From positions 930,001 to 994,000 of the forward strand of contig NZ_BMPW01000001.1 in the NCBI RefSeq assembly GCF_014647795.1: a DNA stretch of 64,000 bases. Direction: 5' to 3'. Below, in pieces: positions 20,355-28,469 of this stretch. How positions within the stretch are numbered: the first letter of the stretch is position 1; every line of letters begins with the position of its first letter. This DNA comes from Actinoplanes campanulatus (lineage in GTDB: Bacteria > Actinomycetota > Actinomycetes > Mycobacteriales > Micromonosporaceae). The position numbers and the translations under genes are program-made. The notes beneath the pieces were generated by a model. That model ran no database searches and was not told the DNA's origin. It saw only the letters and a program-made list of their open reading frames with translations.

Positions 20355-20783
20355 TCACTTTTGGACGACTCGGCGATGCACCCACCAGGCCTGCACGCCG
20401 GTCCAGACCACCACGGCGGCGACGATCCCCCAGCCAAGCGCGGTCCATCCCGGCCACTTGATGTGCACACCGAACGCCAGGATGACCCCCAACAAGGAAT
20501 ATTTCACCACATAAGTGAGCATCCCGAGGGGCATCAGCAAGGCCGGCCGTACCGTGTCCGCCCAGGCGATGACCAGGGTGGACATCGTGTAACTGACCGT
20601 CACGATGAGCACGCCGGCCGCCGCCCCCAGCGCGGAATCCGGCCCGCCGGTGAGGAAACCGGCCGAAGCGGCACACAGAAGCATCGCCATCGAGACCGCG
20701 GAAAGCAGCGGCAGGTGTTCGGTCCGCCAACCCGGGTTCGCTGGGGCGGCCGGACGTTCCTCGGTCGGCACCTGACTCACCAT
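20355..20783 (-). CDS. AtpI-like membrane protein of the ATP synthase operon
   Basis: The 142-residue protein has four hydrophobic segments (about 27-45, 50-72, 80-103 and 110-130), the layout of ATP synthase subunit I, which helps assemble the c-ring. It occupies the position of Rv1303 at the head of the M. tuberculosis atp operon. The 210-bp gap to the next gene includes the untranslated start of the AtpZ-like frame. The operon promoter is probably in the 136 bp upstream (20784-20919); I could not fix a -10/-35 pair. Confidence 0.85.
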   Translation of the reverse strand: MVSQVPTEERPAAPANPGWRTEHLPLLSAVSMAMLLCAASAGFLTGGPDSALGAAAGVLIVTVSYTMSTLVIAWADTVRPALLMPLGMLTYVVKYSLLGVILAFGVHIKWPGWTALGWGIVAAVVVWTGVQAWWVHRRVVQK

Positions 20784-20919
20784 GACTCCCTCCGGACCAT
20801 TGCAGCGCGCAACGCTATCACCGCGCCCGGATCACCCCGGCCGACACATCTACCACCGGTTATCGCTCGTTAAGGCGCGATTTCCGGAACCCTCACCCGG
20901 AATTCGATCCCTGTCCGAT

Positions 20920-22230
20920 TCAACGTGCCAGCGCGGAGTCGACCGTCAATTCAGTGTCGAGCGGATAGGGCGGAAAACCGCGGACGATCTCGCTCACCGC
21001 GGCGGCCGTCTCACGTATCACCGCCGCGCCCGCCTCGGTGTCCGTGCCGTTGCGCACCACTCGGCCGATCAGACCGGCGATCTGCCGCATCTCGCCCTCC
21101 CGCATCCCCTGCGAGGTGACACTCGGCGTCCCGACGCGGACACCGGAAGCCACGGCGGGACGCTCCGGGTCGTACGGAACCGCGTTCTTGTTGAGCGCGA
21201 TGCCCGCACGGGCGCACCGCGCCTCGGCCTCTCGGCCGGTCACGCCCAGATCGCGCAGGTCCAGCACGGCCAGGTGGTTGTCGGTGCCGCCGGTGACCGG
21301 GCGCATCCCCTCGGCGGCGAGCCCGGCGCACAGGGCCCGCGCGTTGCGGACGGTCTGGTTCGCGTACCCCCGGAAGGCGGGCGTGCCCGCCTCGCGGAAG
21401 GCGACCGCCTTGGCCGCCACGGCGTGCATCATCGGGCCGCCCTGCGCGAACGGGAAGACCGCCTTGTCGATCCGCTGGGCCAGCTCGGCCCGGCACAGGA
21501 TCATGCCGCCGCGGGGACCGCGCAGCGCCTTGTGGGTGGTGCCGGTGACCACGTCGGCGAACGGCACCGGCGAGGGCACCGCCCGCCCGGCCACCAGGCC
21601 GATGAAGTGCGCCGCGTCGACCATCAGGTACGCGCCCACCTGGTCGGCGATCTCCCGGAACCGGGCGAAGTCGATCAGGCGGGGGTAGCTGGTGGCGCCG
21701 CAGATGATGAGCTTGGGCCGGTGCGCGAGGGCCAGGTCGCGGACCTCGTCGTAGTCGATCTCCTCGGTCTCCGGCGTCACCCGGTACGCGATCGGGTGGA
21801 ACCACTTGCCGGAGAAGCTGGCCTTGCTGCCGTGGGTGAGATGCCCACCGTGCGGCAGGCCCATGGCCAGGACCACGTCGCCCGGCTCGGCCAGCGCCGC
21901 GTAGGCCGCCAGGTTCGCCGACGTCCCGGAGTGCGGCTGGACGTTGACGTGTTCGGCCACGAACAGGTCGAGAGCCCGCTCCACGGCGAGCCGCTCGGCC
22001 CGGTCCACCTGCCCGCAGCCGCCGTAGTAGCGCTGCCCGGGGTAGCCCTCGGCGTACTTGTTGGCGAGCGTGGAGCCGAGTGCCGCGAGCACCGCCGGTG
22101 AGGTGAAGCTCTCGCTCGCGATCAGCTGGAGTGTGTCCCGCTGGCGGGTCACCTCGTCGACGAGCACGTCGGCGATCTCCGGATCCTCGCGTTCCAGCGC
22201 CGCGAAGTCCGGCCCCCAGAAGGTGCCCAC
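20920..22230 (-). CDS. glyA: Serine hydroxymethyltransferase
   Basis: This PLP enzyme converts serine and tetrahydrofolate to glycine and methylene-THF. The 436-residue protein starts at GTG 22230 (GTFWGPDFAAL), with GGGAGG just upstream. It has QLIASESFTSPAVLAALGS (shortened LIASESF), NKYAEGYPGQRYYGGC, VQPHSGTSANLAAY, the PLP lysine in GTTHKALRGPRGG, and GTDNHLAVLDLR. In streptomycetes glyA also lies between prmC/sua5 and the atp operon. The wecA-like gene usually found next to it is absent here. Confidence 0.97.
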   Translation of the reverse strand: MGTFWGPDFAALEREDPEIADVLVDEVTRQRDTLQLIASESFTSPAVLAALGSTLANKYAEGYPGQRYYGGCGQVDRAERLAVERALDLFVAEHVNVQPHSGTSANLAAYAALAEPGDVVLAMGLPHGGHLTHGSKASFSGKWFHPIAYRVTPETEEIDYDEVRDLALAHRPKLIICGATSYPRLIDFARFREIADQVGAYLMVDAAHFIGLVAGRAVPSPVPFADVVTGTTHKALRGPRGGMILCRAELAQRIDKAVFPFAQGGPMMHAVAAKAVAFREAGTPAFRGYANQTVRNARALCAGLAAEGMRPVTGGTDNHLAVLDLRDLGVTGREAEARCARAGIALNKNAVPYDPERPAVASGVRVGTPSVTSQGMREGEMRQIAGLIGRVVRNGTDTEAGAAVIRETAAAVSEIVRGFPPYPLDTELTVDSALAR

Positions 22231-22311
22231 CCTGGCCTCCCGAGCTCGAGGAGCCTGCCGGTTCCGAGCATATTGCTTCGGAGGGTCACTTCGTGGGCAC
22301 ACTGTGCAGTC

Positions 22312-23763
22312 ATGTTGTGCTTGGTCACCGGAGCCACCGGCTACATCGGCGGGCGGCTCGCGCCCCGCCTGCTCGACGCGGGGTACGACGTCCGCTGTCT
22401 CGCCCGCGGCGCCGGCCGCCTACGCGACGTCCCGTGGGCCGGCCGTGTGCGGGTCGCCGAGGCGGACCTGTCCGACCCGGACACCCTGCCGGCCGCGTTC
22501 GAGGGCGTCGACGTGGCCTACTTCCTGGTCCACTCGCTCGGGCGGCGGGACTTCGAGCGGCTCGACCGGGAGGCGGCCGCCAACTTCGCTGCGGCGGCGC
22601 GCGCGGCGGGCGTACGCCGGATCGTCTATCTCGGCGGCCCGGAGCCGCCCGCACATGAGCGACCCTCCGCCCACCTGCGCTCCCGGGCCGAGGTGGCCCG
22701 CATCCTGCTGGACAGCGGGGTGCCGACCGCGGTGCTGCGGGCGCCGGTGATCATCGGCTCCGGGTCGGCGTCCTTCGAGATGCTGCGCCATCTCACCGAA
22801 CGGCTTCCGGCGATGGTCACGCCCCGGTGGGTGAGCAACCGGATCCAGCCCATCGCGGTACGGGACGTGCTGCGCTACCTGATCGGCGCGGCGGCCCTCC
22901 CGCCGGAGGTCAGCCGCGCCTTCGACATCGGCGGCGCCGACGTGCTCACCTACGCCGAGATGATGCAGCGGTACGCCCGGGTGGCCGGGCTCCCCCGCCG
23001 GATCATCCTGCCCACCCGGGTGCTCAGCCCGTGGCTGTCCGCCCACTGGGTCGGCCTGATCACGCCGGTCCCGAACGCCATCGCCCGCCCGCTGGTGGCC
23101 AGTCTCGTCCACGAGGCGGTGGCCCACGAGAACGACCTGGCCACGCTGCTGCCGGGCCCCGAGCCGATGGGCTTCGACGAGGCGGTGCGCCGGGCCCTCG
23201 GCAAGATCCGCGACGCCGACGTGGAGACCCGCTGGTCCAGCGCCGCCGGCCGGGACGCCGCCGCCGAGCCGCTGCCCACCGACCCGGAGTGGTCCGGCGG
23301 CACCGTCTACGTCGACGAACGGTCCCGCCCGGTGAACGCGCCACCCGACCGGCTGTGGCGGGTCATCGAGGGCGTCGGCGGCGAGAACGGCTGGTACTCG
23401 TTCCCGCTGGCCTGGTCGGTGCGCGGCTGGCTGGACCGGCTGGCCGGCGGCGTCGGGCTGCGGCGCGGCCGGCGCGACCGGCACCGGCTCCGGGTCGGCG
23501 AGGCCCTGGACTGGTGGCGGGTCGAGGAGATCGAACCCGGCTCGCTGCTGCGGCTGCGCGCCGAGATGCGGGTGCCGGGGCGGGCCTGGCTGGAGATGCG
23601 GGTGTGCCGCGGCGAGGACGGCCGGAGCGTCTACCGGCAGCGGGCCGTCTTCCTGCCGCGCGGGCTGGCCGGGCACCTCTACTGGGCGTCGGTGCTGCCC
23701 TTCCACGGCATCGTCTTCAACGGCATGGCCCGCAACATCACTCGGACCGCGGAGACACGCTAG
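22312..23763 (+). CDS. SDR-type NAD(P)-binding protein fused to DUF2867
   Basis: The 483-residue protein starts at ATG 22312. Residues 1-290 are an extended/atypical SDR domain with the cofactor motif VTGATGYIGGRLAPRL, VAYFLVHSLG and AVLRAPVIIGSGS. Residues 330-480 match a DUF2867/START-like domain (VDERSRPVNAPPDRLWRVIEG, ENGWYSF). Such fusions are common in actinobacteria, but the substrate is unknown. It diverges from glyA (81-bp gap) and ends on a CTAG shared with the downstream convergent sua5 gene. Confidence 0.9.
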   Translation: MLCLVTGATGYIGGRLAPRLLDAGYDVRCLARGAGRLRDVPWAGRVRVAEADLSDPDTLPAAFEGVDVAYFLVHSLGRRDFERLDREAAANFAAAARAAGVRRIVYLGGPEPPAHERPSAHLRSRAEVARILLDSGVPTAVLRAPVIIGSGSASFEMLRHLTERLPAMVTPRWVSNRIQPIAVRDVLRYLIGAAALPPEVSRAFDIGGADVLTYAEMMQRYARVAGLPRRIILPTRVLSPWLSAHWVGLITPVPNAIARPLVASLVHEAVAHENDLATLLPGPEPMGFDEAVRRALGKIRDADVETRWSSAAGRDAAAEPLPTDPEWSGGTVYVDERSRPVNAPPDRLWRVIEGVGGENGWYSFPLAWSVRGWLDRLAGGVGLRRGRRDRHRLRVGEALDWWRVEEIEPGSLLRLRAEMRVPGRAWLEMRVCRGEDGRSVYRQRAVFLPRGLAGHLYWASVLPFHGIVFNGMARNITRTAETR

Positions 23764-24734
23764 GCCGCGGCGCGGGACAACCGATCGCGTACGGCCAGCC
23801 AGTCCTCGGTGTGCGGTGGCTCCTGGATCAGGATCGTCGCGAATCCCGCGTCGTCCAGGCGGTGCAGGGCGGCGTACAGGTCGGCGGCGTACTCCCGCGG
23901 GTCGGCGGAGAGCACCTCGGTGCCGTCGCTCCCCTCGTACACCAGGGTGGCGATCGGCTCGGCCAGGCCGGACCGGTCCACGTCCCGGACGGCCTCGCAC
24001 AGGATGGCCCGGGCGCGCGGCGCGTAGTGCCGCCGGCTCATGCCCGGCGAGGGACGTTCCGCGCCGTCCACGGTCTCCGACTCCGGCAACGTGATCGCTC
24101 CGGCGGCATCCCGCAGGACCCGCAGGCCGAGGGCGCCCGGCCGCAGCAGTCGCGGCACGTCACCGGTCACGTCCAGGACCGTCGACTCGATGCCCCACGA
24201 GCAGGTCCCGCCGTCGAGGACCAGCGGAACGTCCGGAAGGCTCCGGATCACGTGCTCGGCGGTGGTCGGCGAGATGCCCTCGGAGCGGTTCGCGCTGGGG
24301 GCGGCCAGCGGAAGCCCGGACGCCCTCAGCAGGTCGAGGGCGATCGGGTGAGCGGGCACCCGGACGGCGACCGTGTCGTTGGCGGCGCCGATCCCGGGCA
24401 GATGCCGGGCCCGACGCAGGACCAGGGTCAACGGTCCGGGCCAGAACCTCGCCGCGAGATCGCCGGCGAGGGCCGGCCACTCGTCGGTCAGTTCACGGGC
24501 CGCGGCCACATCGGGCACGTGCACGATCAGCGGGTTCCAGGTGGGACGGTTCTTCAGCCGGTAGATCTCGGCGACCGCCTTCTCGGAGAAGGCGTTGGCG
24601 CCGAGTCCGTAGACGGTCTCCGTGGGGAACGCGACGACGGAGTCGGTGCGCAAGATCTCCGCGGCCCGGGCCAGCCCTTCGGCATCGGGCCGGACGATGC
24701 GGCTCGCGGCGGAGTCGATCACGGCAATGGGCAT
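23760..24734 (-). CDS. L-threonylcarbamoyladenylate synthase, full-length Sua5
   Basis: Sua5/TsaC makes threonylcarbamoyl-AMP from Thr, bicarbonate and ATP for the t6A modification of ANN-decoding tRNAs. The 324-residue protein has the YrdC domain (VVAFPTETVYGLGANAF, Lys61 and Arg63 in KNRPTWNPLIVHV, FWPGPLTLVL, Ser147 and Asn149 in APSANRSEG) followed by the Sua5 C-terminal domain (SPGMSRRHYAPRARAIL onward). All key residues are intact, unlike the second copy at 25349-25993. It sits 16 bp downstream of the phosphatase gene. Confidence 0.95.
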   Translation of the reverse strand: MPIAVIDSAASRIVRPDAEGLARAAEILRTDSVVAFPTETVYGLGANAFSEKAVAEIYRLKNRPTWNPLIVHVPDVAAARELTDEWPALAGDLAARFWPGPLTLVLRRARHLPGIGAANDTVAVRVPAHPIALDLLRASGLPLAAPSANRSEGISPTTAEHVIRSLPDVPLVLDGGTCSWGIESTVLDVTGDVPRLLRPGALGLRVLRDAAGAITLPESETVDGAERPSPGMSRRHYAPRARAILCEAVRDVDRSGLAEPIATLVYEGSDGTEVLSADPREYAADLYAALHRLDDAGFATILIQEPPHTEDWLAVRDRLSRAAA

Positions 24735-24750
24735 CGAGGATCGGCTCCGG

Positions 24751-25362
24751 TCAGGGCAGCAGCAGCGCGGCGAGCGGCATCGTGGTGTCCTCGATCTCGT
24801 CGGCCACCCGCTGGAAGGTCTGGTCGCCACGGCCCCACGGGTCGTCCAGGTCGTCGGCGGCCTGCGGCGCGTCCGGTCCGCGCAGCGTGGCCGCCTGCTC
24901 GACGATCGCGACACCGCGGGCGTGCACCGCCTCCGGCTTCGCCTCGGCCGGCGGCAGCCCGGCGGCGTTGACCGCGCCCAGCAGGCGACCGAACTCGCCC
25001 AGTACGAAGGTGCGGTCGGCCGCCTCGGGACGCAGCGCCACCACGTAGTCGTACTGGTCGGCGGTGGCCGTGAGGATCAGGTCGGCGTCGTCGATGAAGT
25101 CGCCGCGCAGCTTGCGGGCCAGGAAGTCCTCGTCGGTGCCGCGGCGGGCGCGGACCAGCCGGGCGGCCGGCGGGTTCATCTCCTCACCCTCGTGCCAGCC
25201 GCCGGTGCCGGCGCTCACGCTGCGGATCAGCGTGTCGCCGTCGGCGTCGCCGGCCCGGTCCCGGACCGCCCGGGCGAGCAGGCGCTCGGCCATCGGGGAA
25301 CGGCAGATGTTGCCCATGCAGACGTGCAGAACGGTGAACGGAGGCAAATCAGGCCTGCCCAT
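24751..25362 (-). CDS. Low-molecular-weight protein-tyrosine-phosphatase family protein
   Basis: The P-loop VCMGNICRSPMAE (Cys15, Arg21; C-x5-R) marks this family, which dephosphorylates protein tyrosines or, in some members, arginines. The general-acid Asp is probably in LDDPWGRGD near residue 180. At 203 residues it is longer than the usual 150-165 because of inserts around residues 25-45 and 120-170. ATG 25362 overlaps the end of the upstream Sua5-like gene by 14 bp, so the two are co-translated. The same gene follows sua5 in other actinobacteria. Confidence 0.9.
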   Translation of the reverse strand: MGRPDLPPFTVLHVCMGNICRSPMAERLLARAVRDRAGDADGDTLIRSVSAGTGGWHEGEEMNPPAARLVRARRGTDEDFLARKLRGDFIDDADLILTATADQYDYVVALRPEAADRTFVLGEFGRLLGAVNAAGLPPAEAKPEAVHARGVAIVEQAATLRGPDAPQAADDLDDPWGRGDQTFQRVADEIEDTTMPLAALLLP

Positions 25363-25993
25363 CGATGATGTCCGGAACCACGTCACGAAGCTTCTCGAGC
25401 GGGATGGCGCCGGCCCGCAGCACCCGGGGCAGGTCTCCGGTGACGTCGACGATCGTGCTCGGCGCCGGGTCGGCGGCCGGGCCGGCCTCCAGGTAGACGC
25501 GAACCGTGTACTCCAGCTGGTCGCGGGCCTCCTCGGCGGTCAGCGGCGCGGGCGAGCCGATCTTGTTGCCCGCGGTGACCGCCATCGGGCCGACCTCGCG
25601 CAGCACCTCCAGCGCCACCGGGTGCAGCGGCATCCGCACCGCCACCTGGCCGCCGGTGTCGCCGAGATCCCAGGTCAGGCTGGGCGAGTGCGCCACGATG
25701 ATGGTGAGCGCGCCGGGCCAGAACGCGTCGGCCAGCTCCCGGGCCGCGCGGGGCAGCGAATACACCAGCCCGTCCAGGGTGTGCCGCGAGCCGACCAGCA
25801 CCGGCGGAGGCACCCGGCGGTCCGAGCCGCGGGCGTGGTGCAGCTGGTTGACGGCGTGCGGGGTGAACGCGTCGGCGCCCACGCCGTAGACCGTGTCGGT
25901 GGGGATCACCACGAGCTCGCCACTCTTGGCCGCCTCGACCGCGGCGGCGATGCCACGGTCCCGGTCCGTGACGGTGGAGCAGTCGTAGAGCAT
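25349..25993 (-). CDS. YrdC/Sua5-domain protein with altered active-site residues
   Basis: The 214-residue protein occupies the conserved prmC-sua5 position and keeps much of the YrdC fold (VVIPTDTVYGVGADAF, FWPGALTIIV, VAVRMPLHPVALEVLREVG, STIVDVTGDLPRVLRAG). However, the KxR substrate motif reads RGS (residues 55-57) and the SAN motif reads AGN (141-143), whereas the paralogue at 23760-24734 has both intact. It probably no longer makes threonylcarbamoyl-AMP or has changed role. Start ATG 25993; GTG 25996 is an alternative. Confidence 0.88.
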   Translation of the reverse strand: MLYDCSTVTDRDRGIAAAVEAAKSGELVVIPTDTVYGVGADAFTPHAVNQLHHARGSDRRVPPPVLVGSRHTLDGLVYSLPRAARELADAFWPGALTIIVAHSPSLTWDLGDTGGQVAVRMPLHPVALEVLREVGPMAVTAGNKIGSPAPLTAEEARDQLEYTVRVYLEAGPAADPAPSTIVDVTGDLPRVLRAGAIPLEKLRDVVPDIIDGQA

Positions 25994-26017
25994 CACGGGA
26001 TGCAGTCTGCCATGCGG

Positions 26018-26905
26018 CTAGCCGGTCTCCCACCGGCGGCGTGCGGTCGCGTAGCGGGGACGCTCGGTGAGATCGTCGTGCGCGGCCACCTCGGTGAAAC
26101 GGCCGTCGGCGCGCAGCAGCGCGGGCACCGCCTCCCCGTGCACGTCGTCGTGCTCGATCCCGACCGAGCCACCCGGCTTGAGCAGGGCCGCGGCCAGCTC
26201 GATCACCGGCCGGATCACGGTCAGCCCGTCGCCGCCGCCGAAGACCGCCTCGGCCGGGTCGTGACCGGCGACCTCCGGCGGGACCGGGGTGCCGTCCGGC
26301 ACGTACGGCGGGTTGCACAGCAGCACGTCCACCGCACCGTGCAGTTCGGACAGCAGCCCCGGGTCGGTGACGTCCCCGGCCACCACCTCGATCACCGGGT
26401 GGGCGGCGGTGTTGCGGCGCAGCCAGGTCAGCGCGGCCGGTGAGCGTTCCACGGCGATCACCCGGCCGGCCTTCGTCTCGTCGGCGATCGACACCGCGAT
26501 CGCGCCGCTGCCGCTGCACAGGTCGACCACGACGGCGCCCGGGTCGGTCCGGGCCACCCCCCAGCCGGCCAGCAGCTCGGTCTCCGGCCGCGGCACGAAG
26601 ACGCCGTCCCCGACCGCCAGCTCCACGTACCGGAACGCGGCCGTGCCGAGCAGATGCTGCAACGGGATCCGGCGGGCCCGCCGCGCGACCAGCTCCCGGA
26701 ACCGGTCCACCTCCGCGGCCCGGATCGAGTCGATCAGCAGCAGGCGCCCGCGCGGCACCCCCAGCACGTGCGCGACCAGCAGCTCCGCGTCGACCCGTGG
26801 GGAGGAGACCCCGGCCGCCGCGAGGTCGGCGGCGGCCGCGGTCAGGACCGGCGCCAGACGGGTCCGATCCGTGCCTTCACGGGGGTGTTCGTGTCGCGGT
26901 GTCAC
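26018..26905 (-). CDS. prmC: Peptide chain release factor N5-glutamine methyltransferase
   Basis: PrmC (HemK) methylates the Gln of the GGQ motif of release factors RF1 and RF2. The 295-residue protein starts at GTG 26905. It has an N-terminal helical domain (VDAELLVAHVLGVPRGRL), the SAM motif VVDLCSGSGAIAVSIA, and the signature NPPYVP that holds the target Gln. Its partner prfA lies 2.9 kb away because two plus-strand genes sit between them, although the two are normally adjacent. A 67-bp gap separates it from the divergent GGDEF gene. Confidence 0.96.
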   Translation of the reverse strand: MTPRHEHPREGTDRTRLAPVLTAAAADLAAAGVSSPRVDAELLVAHVLGVPRGRLLLIDSIRAAEVDRFRELVARRARRIPLQHLLGTAAFRYVELAVGDGVFVPRPETELLAGWGVARTDPGAVVVDLCSGSGAIAVSIADETKAGRVIAVERSPAALTWLRRNTAAHPVIEVVAGDVTDPGLLSELHGAVDVLLCNPPYVPDGTPVPPEVAGHDPAEAVFGGGDGLTVIRPVIELAAALLKPGGSVGIEHDDVHGEAVPALLRADGRFTEVAAHDDLTERPRYATARRRWETG

Positions 26906-26972
26906 GGCATAATCATGGGACGTCGCGCACGCGGGGTAGCGGGCGACCCGCCGAGGCCGTGGGAGGCGCCTG

Positions 26973-28469
26973 GTGAGTTGGTTGGACCAGCTCGCGGAAC
27001 ACGTCGAGGACCTGCGCCGCGCAGGACACCTGCAACAGAACGGGCAGTCCGCGCAGGCGCTGCCGATCCTCGACGCGGTGCTCTCCTCCGCCTCCGACCC
27101 GACCACCCGGGCGTACGCGCTGGTCCAGCGTTTCGGCGCGCTGATCAACCTGGGCCGGGTGGCCGAGCTGGCGGTCGCGATGGCCGCCGTCGCCGAGGCG
27201 GTCCGCGAGGTGCCCGACCCCTATCTGCGCGGCCAGATGCACGCCTTCGCGGCCCTCGGCGCCCACCTCCAGAGCAACCTGGACCGCGGCGTCACCCACC
27301 TGGTGCAGGCGTCGCGGGCGCTGGCCGCCGTCCCGGAACGCGACTCGGAGACCGCCTGGGGCTGGCACGATCTCGCCATGGCGTACTCGTACCTGGGCTT
27401 CCACGGCCAGGCGCTGATCGCCATCGAGCAGGCCCGGGAGGTCGGAGCGGCGGCCGGCCTGGCCTCCGAGGTGTTCGCGGCCCCCGGCATCCGGCTGCGC
27501 AACGCCGTAGCGCTGGACCATCAGGGCGACACCGACGGCTGCCTGCGGGTGCTGCGCGACATCGACGCCGAGCTGTCCCGCTACGTCGCCACCGACCAGC
27601 TGCGCCCGGGCAGCCGGGCGGTCTACGGCTACGCGCTGGCCCGCCGCGCCGCCCTGGGCGAGCCGACCGGCGCCGACGCCGCCCGCTGGCTGACCGGCGG
27701 CGGCGACAGCGTCCGGACCCGGGACCTGCGACATCTCGGGGCGGTCTGCCTGACCATCGCGGGCGGCCGGCCGGAGCGGGCGCTGTCGATGCTCCGGGCG
27801 GTGCCGGTCTCGGCCGAGGTGCTGGGCGCGCCCGAGCCGGCCCGGCTGCGCAGCATCTGCCACGCCAGCGCCGGCGACCACGCCGCCGCGCACGCCGCCG
27901 ACCGGTACGCGTTCCGCCTCGCCGCCCAGCGCATCGACCAGCTCCGCGACGGCTATCTGGACGGTGTCGCCGCCCGGCTGGACGCCCAGGAGACCCACCG
28001 CGACCCCGGCCGGTACGGCGACGAGACCCTCACCGACCCGCTCACCGGGCTGCCCAACCGCCGCCAGCTGGAGCGGTATGTCGACACCCTGCTGTCCCGC
28101 GGCGAACGGGCCGCGGTCGGTGTCTGTGACGTGGTCGGGTTCACCTCGGTCAACATGCGGCACGGCCGGCACTGCGGTGACCTGGTCCTCCAGCGGATCG
28201 CCGGGGTGCTGCACCGGGTGATGCGCCGCGGTGACTTCGTGGCCCGCTTCGCCGGTGACGAGTTCGTGCTGGTCCTGCCGGGAGCCGGCCCGCACCAGGC
28301 GGCCGAGGTGTCCCGCCGGATCGGCGCGGCCGCGACCGCGGAGAACTGGCAGGCCCTGGTCCCGGGCACGCCGATCGGGCTGGCCTCGGGCTGGTCCGAG
28401 ATCGGCTCCCACGGCCGTGGCCTGAGCGCCGCGCTGGCGGCCGCCGCGGCGAGCCGGAAGCCGACGTGA
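26973..28469 (+). CDS. TPR-GGDEF diguanylate cyclase-like protein
   Basis: The 498-residue soluble protein has about 330 residues of TPR-like helical repeats, then a GGDEF domain (from about 345: LTDPLTGLPNRRQLERY). The active-site motif is AGDEF (FVARFAGDEFVLVLP), a variant found in active cyclases. An RRGD inhibitory I-site lies exactly five residues before it. It should therefore make c-di-GMP under feedback control, with the TPR part binding a partner. Start is GTG 26973; its stop overlaps the next GTG start by 4 bp (GTGA). Confidence 0.9.
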   Translation: MSWLDQLAEHVEDLRRAGHLQQNGQSAQALPILDAVLSSASDPTTRAYALVQRFGALINLGRVAELAVAMAAVAEAVREVPDPYLRGQMHAFAALGAHLQSNLDRGVTHLVQASRALAAVPERDSETAWGWHDLAMAYSYLGFHGQALIAIEQAREVGAAAGLASEVFAAPGIRLRNAVALDHQGDTDGCLRVLRDIDAELSRYVATDQLRPGSRAVYGYALARRAALGEPTGADAARWLTGGGDSVRTRDLRHLGAVCLTIAGGRPERALSMLRAVPVSAEVLGAPEPARLRSICHASAGDHAAAHAADRYAFRLAAQRIDQLRDGYLDGVAARLDAQETHRDPGRYGDETLTDPLTGLPNRRQLERYVDTLLSRGERAAVGVCDVVGFTSVNMRHGRHCGDLVLQRIAGVLHRVMRRGDFVARFAGDEFVLVLPGAGPHQAAEVSRRIGAAATAENWQALVPGTPIGLASGWSEIGSHGRGLSAALAAAAASRKPT

